64,000 nt of DNA from positions 1-64,000 of the forward strand of contig JBBDXS010000010.1 in assembly GCA_040902195.1 (NCBI GenBank), in the 5' to 3' direction. The notes under the pieces are model-generated. The model did no database searches. It saw only the letters and a program-made list of their open reading frames with translations, and was not told the origin of the DNA. A program made the position numbers and the translations under genes. This DNA comes from JBBDXS01 sp040902195 (GTDB taxonomy: Bacteria > Chloroflexota > Dehalococcoidia > DSTF01 > RBG-16-68-14). Numbering within the stretch: the first letter of the stretch is position 1; every line of letters begins with the position of its first letter. This document shows, piece after piece, positions 8,822-17,469 of this stretch.

Positions 8822-9223
8822 TTGGAGACCCCGAGCCTTCGCCGTATAGCAGAGGGCCTGGCCCGCAGGACGACCCGCCGCGGGCTGTTCGGGCGCGGAG
8901 CGGACGTCGCCTTCGGTGCCCTCCTTGGCGCTGCCGCAGGTGCCGTCACAGGTGTCGGCGGCGTCATAGCGGACACGCGAAACACGTACTGCGCCTTCCC
9001 GGGACCGGCCTGCCCCTGCGACGGCTGCCTCTCCAACGGCATGTGCGCCAAGCCCTGCATCATCATGACGGTCTATTACGCGGGCGGCTGCTGGGTAACC
9101 TTCAACTCCAAGCTAGGGCACAACGTCACGTGCTGCGACTGCGACTGCAACGGCCAACTCGGTCCGACGCAGGTCTGCGGCTGCGGCAGCGACTGGCATA
9201 ACAATCCAGCGCTCTGCCCCTAG
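8822..9223 (+). CDS. Cys-rich Tat-exported protein, copy 2
   Basis: 133 residues from a TTG start at 8822 with GGAG 7 bases upstream. It has the same plan as copy 1: Tat signal (RRTTRRGLFGRG), then 14 Cys in the same pattern. The central part of the mature protein is residue-for-residue identical to copy 1 and about 50 bases of the DNA are identical, while signal peptides and tails differ. Copy 2 keeps two Trp (91 and 125); copy 1 has His where Trp125 would be. Two TTGACA hexamers (8784-8789 and 8803-8808) lie upstream and may be promoter parts. Function unknown; it is a probable substrate of the MauD/MauE-like pair. Confidence 0.8.
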   Translation: METPSLRRIAEGLARRTTRRGLFGRGADVAFGALLGAAAGAVTGVGGVIADTRNTYCAFPGPACPCDGCLSNGMCAKPCIIMTVYYAGGCWVTFNSKLGHNVTCCDCDCNGQLGPTQVCGCGSDWHNNPALCP

Positions 9224-9293
9224 CGCCGTTTCCGAGCTCCTTGTTCCCTGTTCCTTGTTCCCTGTTCCTCCCTCCATTAGCTACCCTGTCTCC

Positions 9294-9470
9294 ATGATTC
9301 ACGTAGAGCACTTCGGCGACGCCAGGCGAGGACTCCTGCTCGCGGTCGGCCTGCTCATCGGGCTGGCTGTAGCGCTCGGGACGACCGGCCTCTCCTGGGA
9401 GACCGGCGCCGTCGGCCTGGGCTTCGTCCTGGCCGCGCTCGCCGGGATCGCCCAGACCTGCAGCGCCTGA
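9294..9470 (+). CDS. Small two-helix membrane protein
   Basis: 58 residues from the ATG at 9294. Two hydrophobic helices (about 14-32 and 38-56) with a short loop. No recognisable family. It lies just after the Cys-rich pair and before another membrane protein, in the same direction. Confidence 0.5.
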   Translation: MIHVEHFGDARRGLLLAVGLLIGLAVALGTTGLSWETGAVGLGFVLAALAGIAQTCSA

Positions 9471-9503
9471 GGCCATAACGCGATCTTTACGATCGCTCCC
9501 TTC

Positions 9504-10082
9504 GTGGAAGGGACTCAGACCTTCAGGCGCTGGCTCCAGAGAGCAACCGTGTACGCCCTCGCGATGACGGCTGCCGGCGCGGCGATCGGCGTCGCGTTCT
9601 CCGCCCTCGGCCGCGGCGTCGATGCCCTCGTGCCGGACGCCAGGGTGCCACTCGCGGTCGGGCTGGGCGCTGTTGCCCTCGCCTACGCCATGCACGAGCT
9701 CGGGCTGCTCAAGCTGCCGGTGCCGGGCCGCGACTGGCAGGTACCGGCGGACTGGGTCCGGCACGGCTTCTACCGCAGCGCAGCCATCTTCGGCAGCACC
9801 GTCGGCTTCGGCGTGTTCACGCGCATCCCGTACGCGACGTTTCCGATCCTTCTGGCCTGGCTCTTCGTCTCTGGCAACGTCGTCTTCGGCCTGGCCGCCG
9901 GGTTGGTCTATGGCAGCCTGCGAGCCGTCTCGATCTACAGCAGCGCGTCCTCCAAGACCGCCGAGGACGTCATGAACCTGAACCAGAACCTGATGTCGTT
10001 CGCGCCGTTTCAGCATATGCTGGCCGGGCTCGGGCTGGCCGCGTTCGCAGCGTATATGCTGATAGCACCGCTCATCTCATAG
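9504..10082 (+). CDS. Integral membrane protein of unknown function
   Basis: 192 residues from a GTG at 9504; there is no clear ribosome site, so the start is uncertain. About five membrane helices (roughly 14-35, 47-66, 86-115, 120-145, 165-190) with no Cys pair, so it is not a CcdA/DsbD-type carrier. Helix 3 contains FTRIPYATFPILLAW. It sits between the small two-helix protein and a lipoprotein, all in one direction, and may belong to the same cassette. Confidence 0.65.
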   Translation: MEGTQTFRRWLQRATVYALAMTAAGAAIGVAFSALGRGVDALVPDARVPLAVGLGAVALAYAMHELGLLKLPVPGRDWQVPADWVRHGFYRSAAIFGSTVGFGVFTRIPYATFPILLAWLFVSGNVVFGLAAGLVYGSLRAVSIYSSASSKTAEDVMNLNQNLMSFAPFQHMLAGLGLAAFAAYMLIAPLIS

Positions 10083-10092
10083 GAGGCCCACC

Positions 10093-10608
10093 ATGCCCCG
10101 CCGGCTCGCCCTCGCCCTCCTGCTCGCGTTCTCGATCGCCGCGCTCGCGCTCGCCGCCTGCGGCGACGACAACGGATCGAGCGGCAGCCCTACGACCGCT
10201 ACGCCATCCGCGACGTCGAGCGTGCCAGTCGAGACCGCGTCGCCGCTCACCGCCGTCCCTACGTCGTCCGAGGTGCCGGAGCGCGGCGAGGCACCTATCT
10301 TCTGGCGCGTCTGCGAGGGCTTTCCCGAGCTCGCGGTGGGCGCTCCGTGCAAGATCGTCTTCCGCGTAACGAACGGCTACAACGCCGACGTGCTACCCGT
10401 CGTGGCCGCGATCTCCACTACAGAGGCCACAGTAGAGTTCGAGGCGATGCGCGTCGCCCCGGCCGGCGGCGACGACAAGGGCACGTTCTACGCCGTCACG
10501 ATCGAGCTCCCGCGCCAGGGACGCTACCACGTCACCGCGACCGCCGGCGCCGGCGCCGTCACGCTGGACGTCGACGTGAGCGGCTCCGCCGAGCCCGGCT
10601 CCGGCTAG
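10093..10608 (+). CDS. Lipoprotein of unknown function
   Basis: 171 residues with a lipoprotein signal (LALAAC, lipid-Cys 23), a Ser/Thr/Pro spacer to about residue 60, and one beta-rich domain with two Cys (VCEGFPELAVGAPC) that could form a disulfide. It follows the membrane protein by 10 bases with GGAGG before the ATG. No catalytic motif seen. Confidence 0.75.
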   Translation: MPRRLALALLLAFSIAALALAACGDDNGSSGSPTTATPSATSSVPVETASPLTAVPTSSEVPERGEAPIFWRVCEGFPELAVGAPCKIVFRVTNGYNADVLPVVAAISTTEATVEFEAMRVAPAGGDDKGTFYAVTIELPRQGRYHVTATAGAGAVTLDVDVSGSAEPGSG

Positions 10609-10665
10609 CCGCAGCCGCCCGAGGGCGAAGGGCTACGGGTAGCCTCAGGAGGAAGGGACCAGCGC

Positions 10666-11862
10666 CTAGCGCGGCCCCGCGTGCAGGCCATCGTAGTAGA
10701 CGTCCGCGGCGGACGGGCCGTCGCTGCCCTGTCGATTGTCCCATCGCACCTCGAAGAGGATGCGGATGTTCTCGAAGCCCTGCGGCGCCTCGCCCCAGAC
10801 GTCCGCGAAGTCCTGCCGCACGTCAACCTCGAAGTGCACCCACTCCCCTACCTTCGGCTCGTCGCGCGACACGAAGACGTATCCGGCGTTTGTAACGTTC
10901 GTCGGCTGCTCATCGACGCCCGCCAGCAGGTAGCGCATCTGGACGTTGTTCGCCTCGCTCCCGATCTGGGCGGGCAGGTTGTCGGGGCTAAACGCGATCA
11001 CCGCAAGCTGGAGGTACTGGTCCGGCGTCCCTTTCTCCCAGCGTGTCACGCAGTAGGAGCCGGAGATCACCTCCGGGAAGTCTTGCGGCGCAATCTCCTG
11101 CACAACGCCGTACACACGCGCCGGGCCGCCGTCCTCCGACCGCAGCGTCAGCGACGCGCTGTTCGTCCCATCCACGGCCTGCTCGCTGCTCACGGCGAAC
11201 GGCGTGCCCCACGCCTCCGTGTCGAGCGAGATCCAGGGGTCCTTGCCCTGCTCGAAGCCCGGGTTCGCGAACAGGTTGCCCTCGAGAAGCGCCGGCGTAC
11301 CGCCGGGCGGCGTCGCGCACGCCGAGACGCTCGGCGTGCCGCTGGCTACCGGCGTGCTGCTGGCTGCCGGCGTGCTGCGGGCCACCGGCGTGGCGCCCGT
11401 GTCCGGCTCCGGCTCGAACGAGACGGCGTCGCCGATCGCCACGCCGGCCTGCTCGGCCGCGCCGGCGTTGACCTCCAGCACGTAGAGGACAGGCTCCCTC
11501 GGCGAGTAGTGCGGCAGATCGGACTCGAGCGTACCCGGCGCGGGCGCCGGTACGTTCGAGGAGATGTCGACGACCGTCTTGTCGCTGCCAATCCAGACGA
11601 TATCGAGCGGAAACTTCATCGCGCGCATCCAGAAGCTGGCGATGTGCTCGCTCTCGAACACGAAGAGCATCCCCGCCCCGTCAGCGAGGGCGTCCCGGCC
11701 GCTCAGCCCCTGTGCCCGTTCCTCCGGTGTGCGCACGACTTCAGCATCGACGGCCAGGCCGCCGACGCGAACGCTGATGTGCTCGCGCGCGTTTCCGCTG
11801 CCGCAGGCGACAGCAGCCACCGCGAGGAGGAAGACCGCGCAGGCGAGAGTGGGAAGGCGCAC
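10666..11862 (-). CDS. Lipoprotein with DUF192 domain and C-terminal carbohydrate-binding-like module
   Basis: 398 residues. Lipid-Cys 20 (AVAC). Residues about 28-150 are a DUF192 domain: VRTPEERAQGLSGRDAL, then GMLFVF and FWMRAMKFPLDIVWI are its hallmark segments. A Thr/Ser/Pro spacer (about 155-185) leads to a C-terminal beta-sandwich (about 190-398) starting NLFANPGFEQGKDPW, a pattern typical of carbohydrate-binding-type modules in extracellular proteins. DUF192 proteins are small exported proteins of unclear role. The fusion to a binding module is unusual. The gene converges on the lipoprotein gene at 10093. Confidence 0.8.
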   Translation of the reverse strand: MRLPTLACAVFLLAVAAVACGSGNAREHISVRVGGLAVDAEVVRTPEERAQGLSGRDALADGAGMLFVFESEHIASFWMRAMKFPLDIVWIGSDKTVVDISSNVPAPAPGTLESDLPHYSPREPVLYVLEVNAGAAEQAGVAIGDAVSFEPEPDTGATPVARSTPAASSTPVASGTPSVSACATPPGGTPALLEGNLFANPGFEQGKDPWISLDTEAWGTPFAVSSEQAVDGTNSASLTLRSEDGGPARVYGVVQEIAPQDFPEVISGSYCVTRWEKGTPDQYLQLAVIAFSPDNLPAQIGSEANNVQMRYLLAGVDEQPTNVTNAGYVFVSRDEPKVGEWVHFEVDVRQDFADVWGEAPQGFENIRILFEVRWDNRQGSDGPSAADVYYDGLHAGPR

Positions 11863-11875
11863 GGCTGTCGCGCGC

Positions 11876-14278
11876 CTACGGTGGTAGCTGATCGATCAAG
11901 CCCGCCACGAACTGCAGGATCAGCGCCGCGTCCGAGGCATTGAGCTGGCCGTTCTGGTTCGCGTCGGCGAGGGCCTGACAGGGAAGCGAGCTGATCAGGG
12001 CCGCGCCGTACTGGAGCACCAGCGCAGCGTCGGTCGAGTTCACGCTGCCCGAGCAGTTGGCGTCGCCTACATGGCCGGTTGGCGTCGGTGTGGGCGGCGG
12101 CGCCGTGAAGTCGAAACACTTCATCGCGTCCAGATCGTCGGTCGCGCGGAGACCAAGCGTCGCCGCCGTCTGGACGAGCTGCGGGCCCGGACGCAGGATG
12201 TCGCCGGGGTTCCGCCCGAAGTCCAGCAGCGTGGGCGAACCCGCCGCGAGCGAGAAGAGCACGGTATCGACGCCCCCCTCGTACATGCCCTGCTGACCGC
12301 GGTCTTCGATGCACATTGCGTCCAGGTCATCGCCGAAGTGGAGACCGAGCGACTCGGACGATGCGAACAGCGTCGGCGCGCTTCCGAGCGTCGTGAAGAT
12401 ATCTCCGGCGTTGCGCCCAAGCGTCACGAGCGTGGGCGACCCCGTGGCAAGCGAGAAGTAGACGCGCCGGTCGAGCGCGCCGTCACCGTCTGTGTCGACG
12501 AAGGCCGGCGGCTCGGCGTTCATGGCGTCCAGGTCGTCCGATTGCGGCGTCTCGATGAGGCCGATTCCGGTCGCGGTTGGGCAGGCGCCACCCTGGCCGT
12601 CGCCGTCGTAGCGAAGCACGTTCGTACCGTTCAGCGCCGCGGTGAACTCGTCTGCTTGCGGCTGGGGCGGCGAGCAGCCCGCTTGTCCGGCCACGCCGCT
12701 TCCCGCCAACCCCAGGCTACCCGGCGCGACTGAGAACGCGAACGCCACGTTACTCGGCGTGAACCCGACACCGTATGAGAGCGCATCAATGTCGTCCTGG
12801 TCGCCATCTCCGCCGCTGTCGCAGCCGTCCGCGCTCAGTCCGAGGGCAGAGCAATGGACCCGAGCGACGAGGCCTTCGGCGCCGGCGGCGCCCGGACCCG
12901 TCACATTTAGCACCAGGTTTCCGCTTTCGCCGTGAAAGCCGGCGGCCTGGATGTAGTAGGTCGTCCCGCCCGTGAGCGGGACCGTCATCGTTGAAAGCAA
13001 GCTGCCGCCATCATCGTCGTCGCATGCCACCTTGGTCAACGATCCCAGGCTGCTGCCTGTGTAGAGGTTGAGCGTAGTATCGAAGAGGCCTGGGAGATTC
13101 GCGCTGCCCAGCGTATCGATCGTCACGGTGATCGAGGTCTCAGGTGTGTACTTGTACCACGCGGTCGCGCCCTTTTCGAACCCGCAAGACGGCGGGGCCA
13201 CGGGCTCACCACCCTCGGTCGTCTTCAGCGCCGTGTTTTGCAGGCCGGTAAACGGAAGCTCCGTGATCGGGTACGCATTCGCGAAGTTGTCGTTGCCCGA
13301 GACGTTGACCGCCCCTGCGCCCGCCTGCGCGAACTCCAAAAGATCGGCCGGATGGAAGCCGGACGGATCGCCCGCCGCGACCGAGAGCGTCTGCCCCACG
13401 AGCGAACCCGGGGTGGGCACCGGCGTGGGAGTCTTCGCCTGTCCGATCGTGAGGCTGATGTTCCGGACGCAAACGCCATGTGGCTTGTTCGAGTTGTTGG
13501 GCGCCAAGAGCGGGGCGCAGGATGGGTCCTCATCGATGAGGCCGTCTCCGTCGGGGTCGCACTGGGTCGGCGTCCCGTCGGTCGCGGGCGGGCACTGCGC
13601 CAGGGGCGGGTCCTCGCCAGAGGTAGCATCGTGGTCGGGGTTGCCGGAGCCGGGCGGGTCCTCATCATAGAGTCCGTCGCCGTCTTCGTCGGCCGTGTCT
13701 TCGTCGGCGACCGTATCGCCGTCGTTATCGATCTCAAAGATGGGTTCGAGGCCGAACTTCACGCCGAGCGGCGGCCAGCTCTGGAGCGGGACCTCGCTGC
13801 CGCCTGACATCGGAATGAGGCGCAACTCCATGTCATTGTGGAGGAGCTGTGTCGGGTTCGGGTTCGCCGGTATCGTTACGTTGACGAAGGCATCGATGAA
13901 TGCCGAGGCGGGGAAGTCGCTACCGGGTTGCGAGCTGCGCAGCTCGCCTGGCGAGACAAGCGTTGGGTTCTCCGTAACAACGATGTTGCCGATGACGCTC
14001 GGCCCTTGGAGCAGCATGTCGGTCAGCTCGAGATCCGACACCTCGACGCTGCCTTCCATGTGGGGATCGGCCCGCTCGATGGTCACCGTGCCGGTCATGT
14101 TGATCGTCTCGGCTCCGAGCCTGCTCTGCACGTCGATCTGGGCAGTAACGTTGAAGACATCCAGTCCCGCCGGCGGCAGCGCATCGGCAGACGAGAACGA
14201 GATGACGCCGAGCGCCAGGACGGCGAGCAGGACGGCAGATGTGCCGAGCGCCTTGGGGGACAACCGTTTGAGGAACAA
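11876..14278 (-). CDS. Exported multidomain protein ending in a dockerin-like pair
   Basis: 800 residues with a signal peptide (1-34). An N-terminal beta domain (about 36-175) is shared with the next gene upstream (14389-15693). Asp-rich calcium-type loops follow (DNDGDTVADEDTADEDGDG and others, about 185-260), then a PPC-like beta domain (about 325-470, FANAYPITELPFTG), then a region with two copies of FSLA-GSPTL---GRN-GDI separated by DDLDAM. The last 65 residues are two EF-hand-like loops (GDANCSGSVNSTDAAL and ADANQNGQLNASDAAL), the dockerin pattern. It is probably secreted and tethered through a cohesin; the cohesin-like protein at 2471-3325 is a candidate partner (inference). No glycosidase motif was seen. 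Confidence 0.85.
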   Translation of the reverse strand: MFLKRLSPKALGTSAVLLAVLALGVISFSSADALPPAGLDVFNVTAQIDVQSRLGAETINMTGTVTIERADPHMEGSVEVSDLELTDMLLQGPSVIGNIVVTENPTLVSPGELRSSQPGSDFPASAFIDAFVNVTIPANPNPTQLLHNDMELRLIPMSGGSEVPLQSWPPLGVKFGLEPIFEIDNDGDTVADEDTADEDGDGLYDEDPPGSGNPDHDATSGEDPPLAQCPPATDGTPTQCDPDGDGLIDEDPSCAPLLAPNNSNKPHGVCVRNISLTIGQAKTPTPVPTPGSLVGQTLSVAAGDPSGFHPADLLEFAQAGAGAVNVSGNDNFANAYPITELPFTGLQNTALKTTEGGEPVAPPSCGFEKGATAWYKYTPETSITVTIDTLGSANLPGLFDTTLNLYTGSSLGSLTKVACDDDDGGSLLSTMTVPLTGGTTYYIQAAGFHGESGNLVLNVTGPGAAGAEGLVARVHCSALGLSADGCDSGGDGDQDDIDALSYGVGFTPSNVAFAFSVAPGSLGLAGSGVAGQAGCSPPQPQADEFTAALNGTNVLRYDGDGQGGACPTATGIGLIETPQSDDLDAMNAEPPAFVDTDGDGALDRRVYFSLATGSPTLVTLGRNAGDIFTTLGSAPTLFASSESLGLHFGDDLDAMCIEDRGQQGMYEGGVDTVLFSLAAGSPTLLDFGRNPGDILRPGPQLVQTAATLGLRATDDLDAMKCFDFTAPPPTPTPTGHVGDANCSGSVNSTDAALVLQYGAALISSLPCQALADANQNGQLNASDAALILQFVAGLIDQLPP

Positions 14279-14388
14279 GCCGATGTCTCCTTTCAGCAGG
14301 CGCGCGTCACCGGATCGGCGGGGACGCTGTAGGCCATTATGTAAGGAGCGTACGACGGTAACCGGCTGCGGTCAAGGAGCCATATTTG

Positions 14389-15693
14389 CTAGGGCGGAAA
14401 CTGGGCTATAAAACCGGCCGTGAACTGCAGAATCAGCGCGACATCGATGGCGTCCCGGTCACCATCGTTATCGGCGTCGCCCAGAGTCAGGCAGGGCGAT
14501 AGCGCAATAAGGTGCGCTACGTACTGCAAGAGAATTACGGCATCGATGGCGTTGATCCGGCCGGAGCAGTCGGCGTCACCGGCTAGCTCTAGGACGGGCG
14601 TAGCGCCAGGCATCGAAGTTGCCGTTGCCGTTGCGGTCGCCGGACCAAGCGTTGGCGTCACCGTTGGTGTATCGGTAGGCGCGGGCGGCGTCAGTGTGCC
14701 GGTGGGCGTAGTAGTAGGCGTCGCGGGTGCGAGCGGCGTGGCGGTCGGCGTCGCGGTTGGCGTGGCGGTCGGCGTCGCGGTTGGCGTCGCGGTTGGCGTG
14801 GACGTCTTGTAGCTGTCGATCGTGATCCGCACATCGCGGATGCAGATGCCGGCCTTGAGCGGCATGTCAACTGCGTTCATCATCGGCACACACGAGGGGT
14901 CTTCATCGATCAGCCCATCCGCGTCGGTGTCGCACAGAGTTGCAGTGCCGGCGATGGCCGCTGGGCAGAGGTTGGCCGGCGGGTCTTCGCCCTCGATCTC
15001 GTCGCAGTCGGGATCGTCCAACCCTCCAGTGCGGCACTCGCGGTCGGGCGAATTCGGGTCAGCTCCCGGCCGGTCCTCATCGATGAGGCCGTCGTGGTCG
15101 TCGTCGGCGGTGTCTTCATCGATGAACGTATCGCCGTCGTTATCCACACCGAACAACGGCTGGAGCGCGTAGGTCACGCCCGTGGGCGGCCACTGGTTGA
15201 TCGCCTGCTCGTCCGCGCCAATGGCGGGCCGGAGGTGGAACGGCATGTTGTTGTGGACGATCACCGCCGGACCCGGATTCGCCACCGTCGAGACCTGCAC
15301 GAAGGCGTCGATATGGCTCGAGGCGGGAAACTCGCCCGGCGCAGGCTGCAGGCTGCGCAGTTCCCCGGTCGAAGACAGCGTGTCGCTCTCGGTCACTACG
15401 ATATCGCCGGTCAGGCTCTCGCCCTCTAGCGAGATGGCGATGAGCTGGAGGGCGGAGACCTCGACGGGCCCCTCGAGATGAGGCTCGCTCCGCTCGATGA
15501 CGGCCGTGCCCGTGAGCGCGACCGTCTCGTGCCCCAGCCGGCTTTCGATGACGACCTGCCCCGTGACGTTAAGCGTGTCGATCCCACCTGAGGGCAGCCC
15601 CTGCGCCGGCCGCGACGGCAGCGCACCGACAACGAACAGTAACGCTAGAGCGGCGAGCAGCGCCGCGGTGAGGGCGAGGATCCTTCCTAACAA
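14389..15693 (-). CDS. Exported protein ending in a dockerin-like pair (relative of the adjacent gene)
   Basis: 434 residues with a signal peptide (1-31). The N-terminal domain (about 33-165) aligns along its whole length with that of the neighbouring 800-residue protein (for example NVTGQVVIESRLGHETVALT), so the pair arose by duplication. Asp-rich loops (DNDGDTFIDEDTADDDHDG) follow, then a Thr/Pro/Ala linker (TPTATPTA repeated, about 290-360), then a dockerin-like pair (GDADCSGRINAIDAVILLQY and GDADNDGDRDAIDVALILQF). Probably a calcium-bound surface protein; ligand unknown. Confidence 0.85.
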   Translation of the reverse strand: MLGRILALTAALLAALALLFVVGALPSRPAQGLPSGGIDTLNVTGQVVIESRLGHETVALTGTAVIERSEPHLEGPVEVSALQLIAISLEGESLTGDIVVTESDTLSSTGELRSLQPAPGEFPASSHIDAFVQVSTVANPGPAVIVHNNMPFHLRPAIGADEQAINQWPPTGVTYALQPLFGVDNDGDTFIDEDTADDDHDGLIDEDRPGADPNSPDRECRTGGLDDPDCDEIEGEDPPANLCPAAIAGTATLCDTDADGLIDEDPSCVPMMNAVDMPLKAGICIRDVRITIDSYKTSTPTATPTATPTATPTATPTATPLAPATPTTTPTGTLTPPAPTDTPTVTPTLGPATATATATSMPGATPVLELAGDADCSGRINAIDAVILLQYVAHLIALSPCLTLGDADNDGDRDAIDVALILQFTAGFIAQFPP

Positions 15694-15705
15694 GCGACCG
15701 GTCGC

Positions 15706-16194
15706 CTACAGAACCGTAAACGGACCGGAGAGCGAGCCCGTCGAGTTCTGCAGACCGAAGACGGTGAACTCCTCTCCGGACTGGACCGTGAGCGTCGCTC
15801 CGCTATCGGTCGTGTAGCTGTTCTCGAGGACGAACTCGAACGACATGTTGCCGCTGCCGTCCGGCGTCGCCTCGCCGACCTTGGCGGCCTCGCCGTTCGC
15901 GATGGCGCGTGCCGAGTCGGCTACCTGGTCTGCAGTCAAGAGAAATAACGAAACCGGGCCGGTACCACGCCAATTCGCGCCCGTAAGCTGGACTGAGCCA
16001 CCCAGCGCGACCGAGTCCGTCGAGAGCACGACCGTGCCGGTCGTTCCCTGCGGTGGCGTTTGGGTCGCCACCGCCGTGGGCTGGTCAGGCGTGCCGTCGT
16101 TGTTCGTGCCGCCGTTTTCGTCGTCGTCGCCGCCGCAGGCGACGCTCGCCAGTAGCGCGGCAGCCAGAGTCAGGACCAGGAGTCGTTTCAGCAT
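15706..16194 (-). CDS. Lipoprotein of unknown function
   Basis: 162 residues from the ATG at 16194, picked because GAGGAG lies just upstream and the N-terminus becomes a clean lipoprotein signal (MLKRLLVLTLAAALLASVAC). After an acidic Asp/Asn/Thr spacer comes one beta-sandwich domain (about 60-162). The gene lies between fabF and the dockerin-type genes, all on the minus strand. No recognised family. Confidence 0.75.
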   Translation of the reverse strand: MLKRLLVLTLAAALLASVACGGDDDENGGTNNDGTPDQPTAVATQTPPQGTTGTVVLSTDSVALGGSVQLTGANWRGTGPVSLFLLTADQVADSARAIANGEAAKVGEATPDGSGNMSFEFVLENSYTTDSGATLTVQSGEEFTVFGLQNSTGSLSGPFTVL

Positions 16195-16210
16195 GGAGTC
16201 TCCTCTCTCG

Positions 16211-17458
16211 CTAGCCGCCTCGATAGCGCCTGAGCACAAGCGAGGCGTTTTGCCCGCCCAACCCGAACGAGTTGGAGAGCAGGACATCGACCTGGTGGGG
16301 CCGCGCCTCGTTCGGCACGTAATCCAGATCGCATTCGGGGTCCGGGACCTTGTAGTTGATAGTGGGTGGCAGGATGTTGTCGCGGATCGTCAGGGTAGCG
16401 GCGACAGCCTCTACGCCGCCCGCTCCGGCGCCCAGATGCCCAATCATCGACTTGATCGAGCTGATCGGCACCTTGCGCGCCACGTCCTCGCCGAGTGCCT
16501 TCTTGATAGCGGCCGTCTCCGCTCTGTCGTTGAGCTGCGTCGACGTGCCGTGAGCGTTGATGTAGCTTACGTCCTCGGGGCGGAGGCCGGCGCTCTTGAG
16601 CGCACGGACCATCGCGAGCGCCTGGCCGTCGGCGTCCGGCGCGGTATCGTCTGTGGCATCGAATGACCAGCCGCAGCCGGCCAGCTCGCAGAAGACGGTT
16701 GCGCCGCGGGCCAGCGCGTACTCCTCCGCCTCGAGAATCAGCACGCCCGCGCCCTCCGAGAGCACGAAGCCTGCACGCGTCTTATCGAACGGGCGCGATG
16801 CGCGCTCCGGGTCGTCGTTGCCCTCCTTCGTGAGTGCGCCGAGCTGTGCCATCGCGGCGACGCCGACAGGGTTTACGATAGCCTCCGTCGCGCCGGCGAT
16901 GAGCGCCTCCGTCTGCCCGGTACGGATGAGGTTCCAGGCGTGGCCTATCGCGTCGGTGCCCGACGCGCAGGCGGAGTTGATCGTCGTATTCGGCCCGCGC
17001 ACACCAATCACGCGCCCAACACGCACGCCGGCCATGTACTGTCCACGGCGCGGGATGAGCAACGGATCGACCTTGTGGGCGCCACGCTCGCGGATGATGC
17101 GCTCCTGCTCGCCCATAGCGAAGGGGTTGCCGGAACTGGCGAGCACGACGCCGATCTGATCGCGGTTCCCCTCCGTGATCTCCAGCTTGGCGGAGCAGAG
17201 CGCCTGCTTCGCCGCGCCGACGCCCATCTGCGAGAAGCGGTCGCTTCGGCGAGCCGTCTTGTAGTCCATGTACTGCACCGGATCGAAGCCCTTGACTTCA
17301 CCGGCGATGCGTACGGCGTAGCTCGACGCGTCGAAGCCCTGGATAATACCGACGCCGGACTTGCCTGCGAGCAGGTTCATCCACGAAGTTTCGACATCGA
17401 GCCCGACGGGGCTGATCATGCCCACTCCGGTAACGACGACGCGACGAAGTTCGCTCAT
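16211..17458 (-). CDS. fabF: 3-oxoacyl-[acyl-carrier-protein] synthase II
   Basis: 415 residues, the usual FabF length. Catalytic Cys164 (NSACASGTDA), His303 (NAHGTSTQLND) and His341 (KSMIGHLGAGAGG) are all present. It elongates acyl-ACP with malonyl-ACP in fatty-acid synthesis. It follows the alpha/beta hydrolase gene by 11 bases on the same strand. It is closer to standard FabF than the ketosynthase at 3376, so it is probably the housekeeping enzyme. Confidence 0.93.
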   Translation of the reverse strand: MSELRRVVVTGVGMISPVGLDVETSWMNLLAGKSGVGIIQGFDASSYAVRIAGEVKGFDPVQYMDYKTARRSDRFSQMGVGAAKQALCSAKLEITEGNRDQIGVVLASSGNPFAMGEQERIIRERGAHKVDPLLIPRRGQYMAGVRVGRVIGVRGPNTTINSACASGTDAIGHAWNLIRTGQTEALIAGATEAIVNPVGVAAMAQLGALTKEGNDDPERASRPFDKTRAGFVLSEGAGVLILEAEEYALARGATVFCELAGCGWSFDATDDTAPDADGQALAMVRALKSAGLRPEDVSYINAHGTSTQLNDRAETAAIKKALGEDVARKVPISSIKSMIGHLGAGAGGVEAVAATLTIRDNILPPTINYKVPDPECDLDYVPNEARPHQVDVLLSNSFGLGGQNASLVLRRYRGG

Positions 17459-17469
17459 CGAATGTCTCC

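Noticed and set aside
6079..9223. A true methylamine dehydrogenase operon
   Set aside because: No heavy chain, no mauG, and copy 1 of the small protein has only one Trp, so the TTQ enzyme cannot be claimed.
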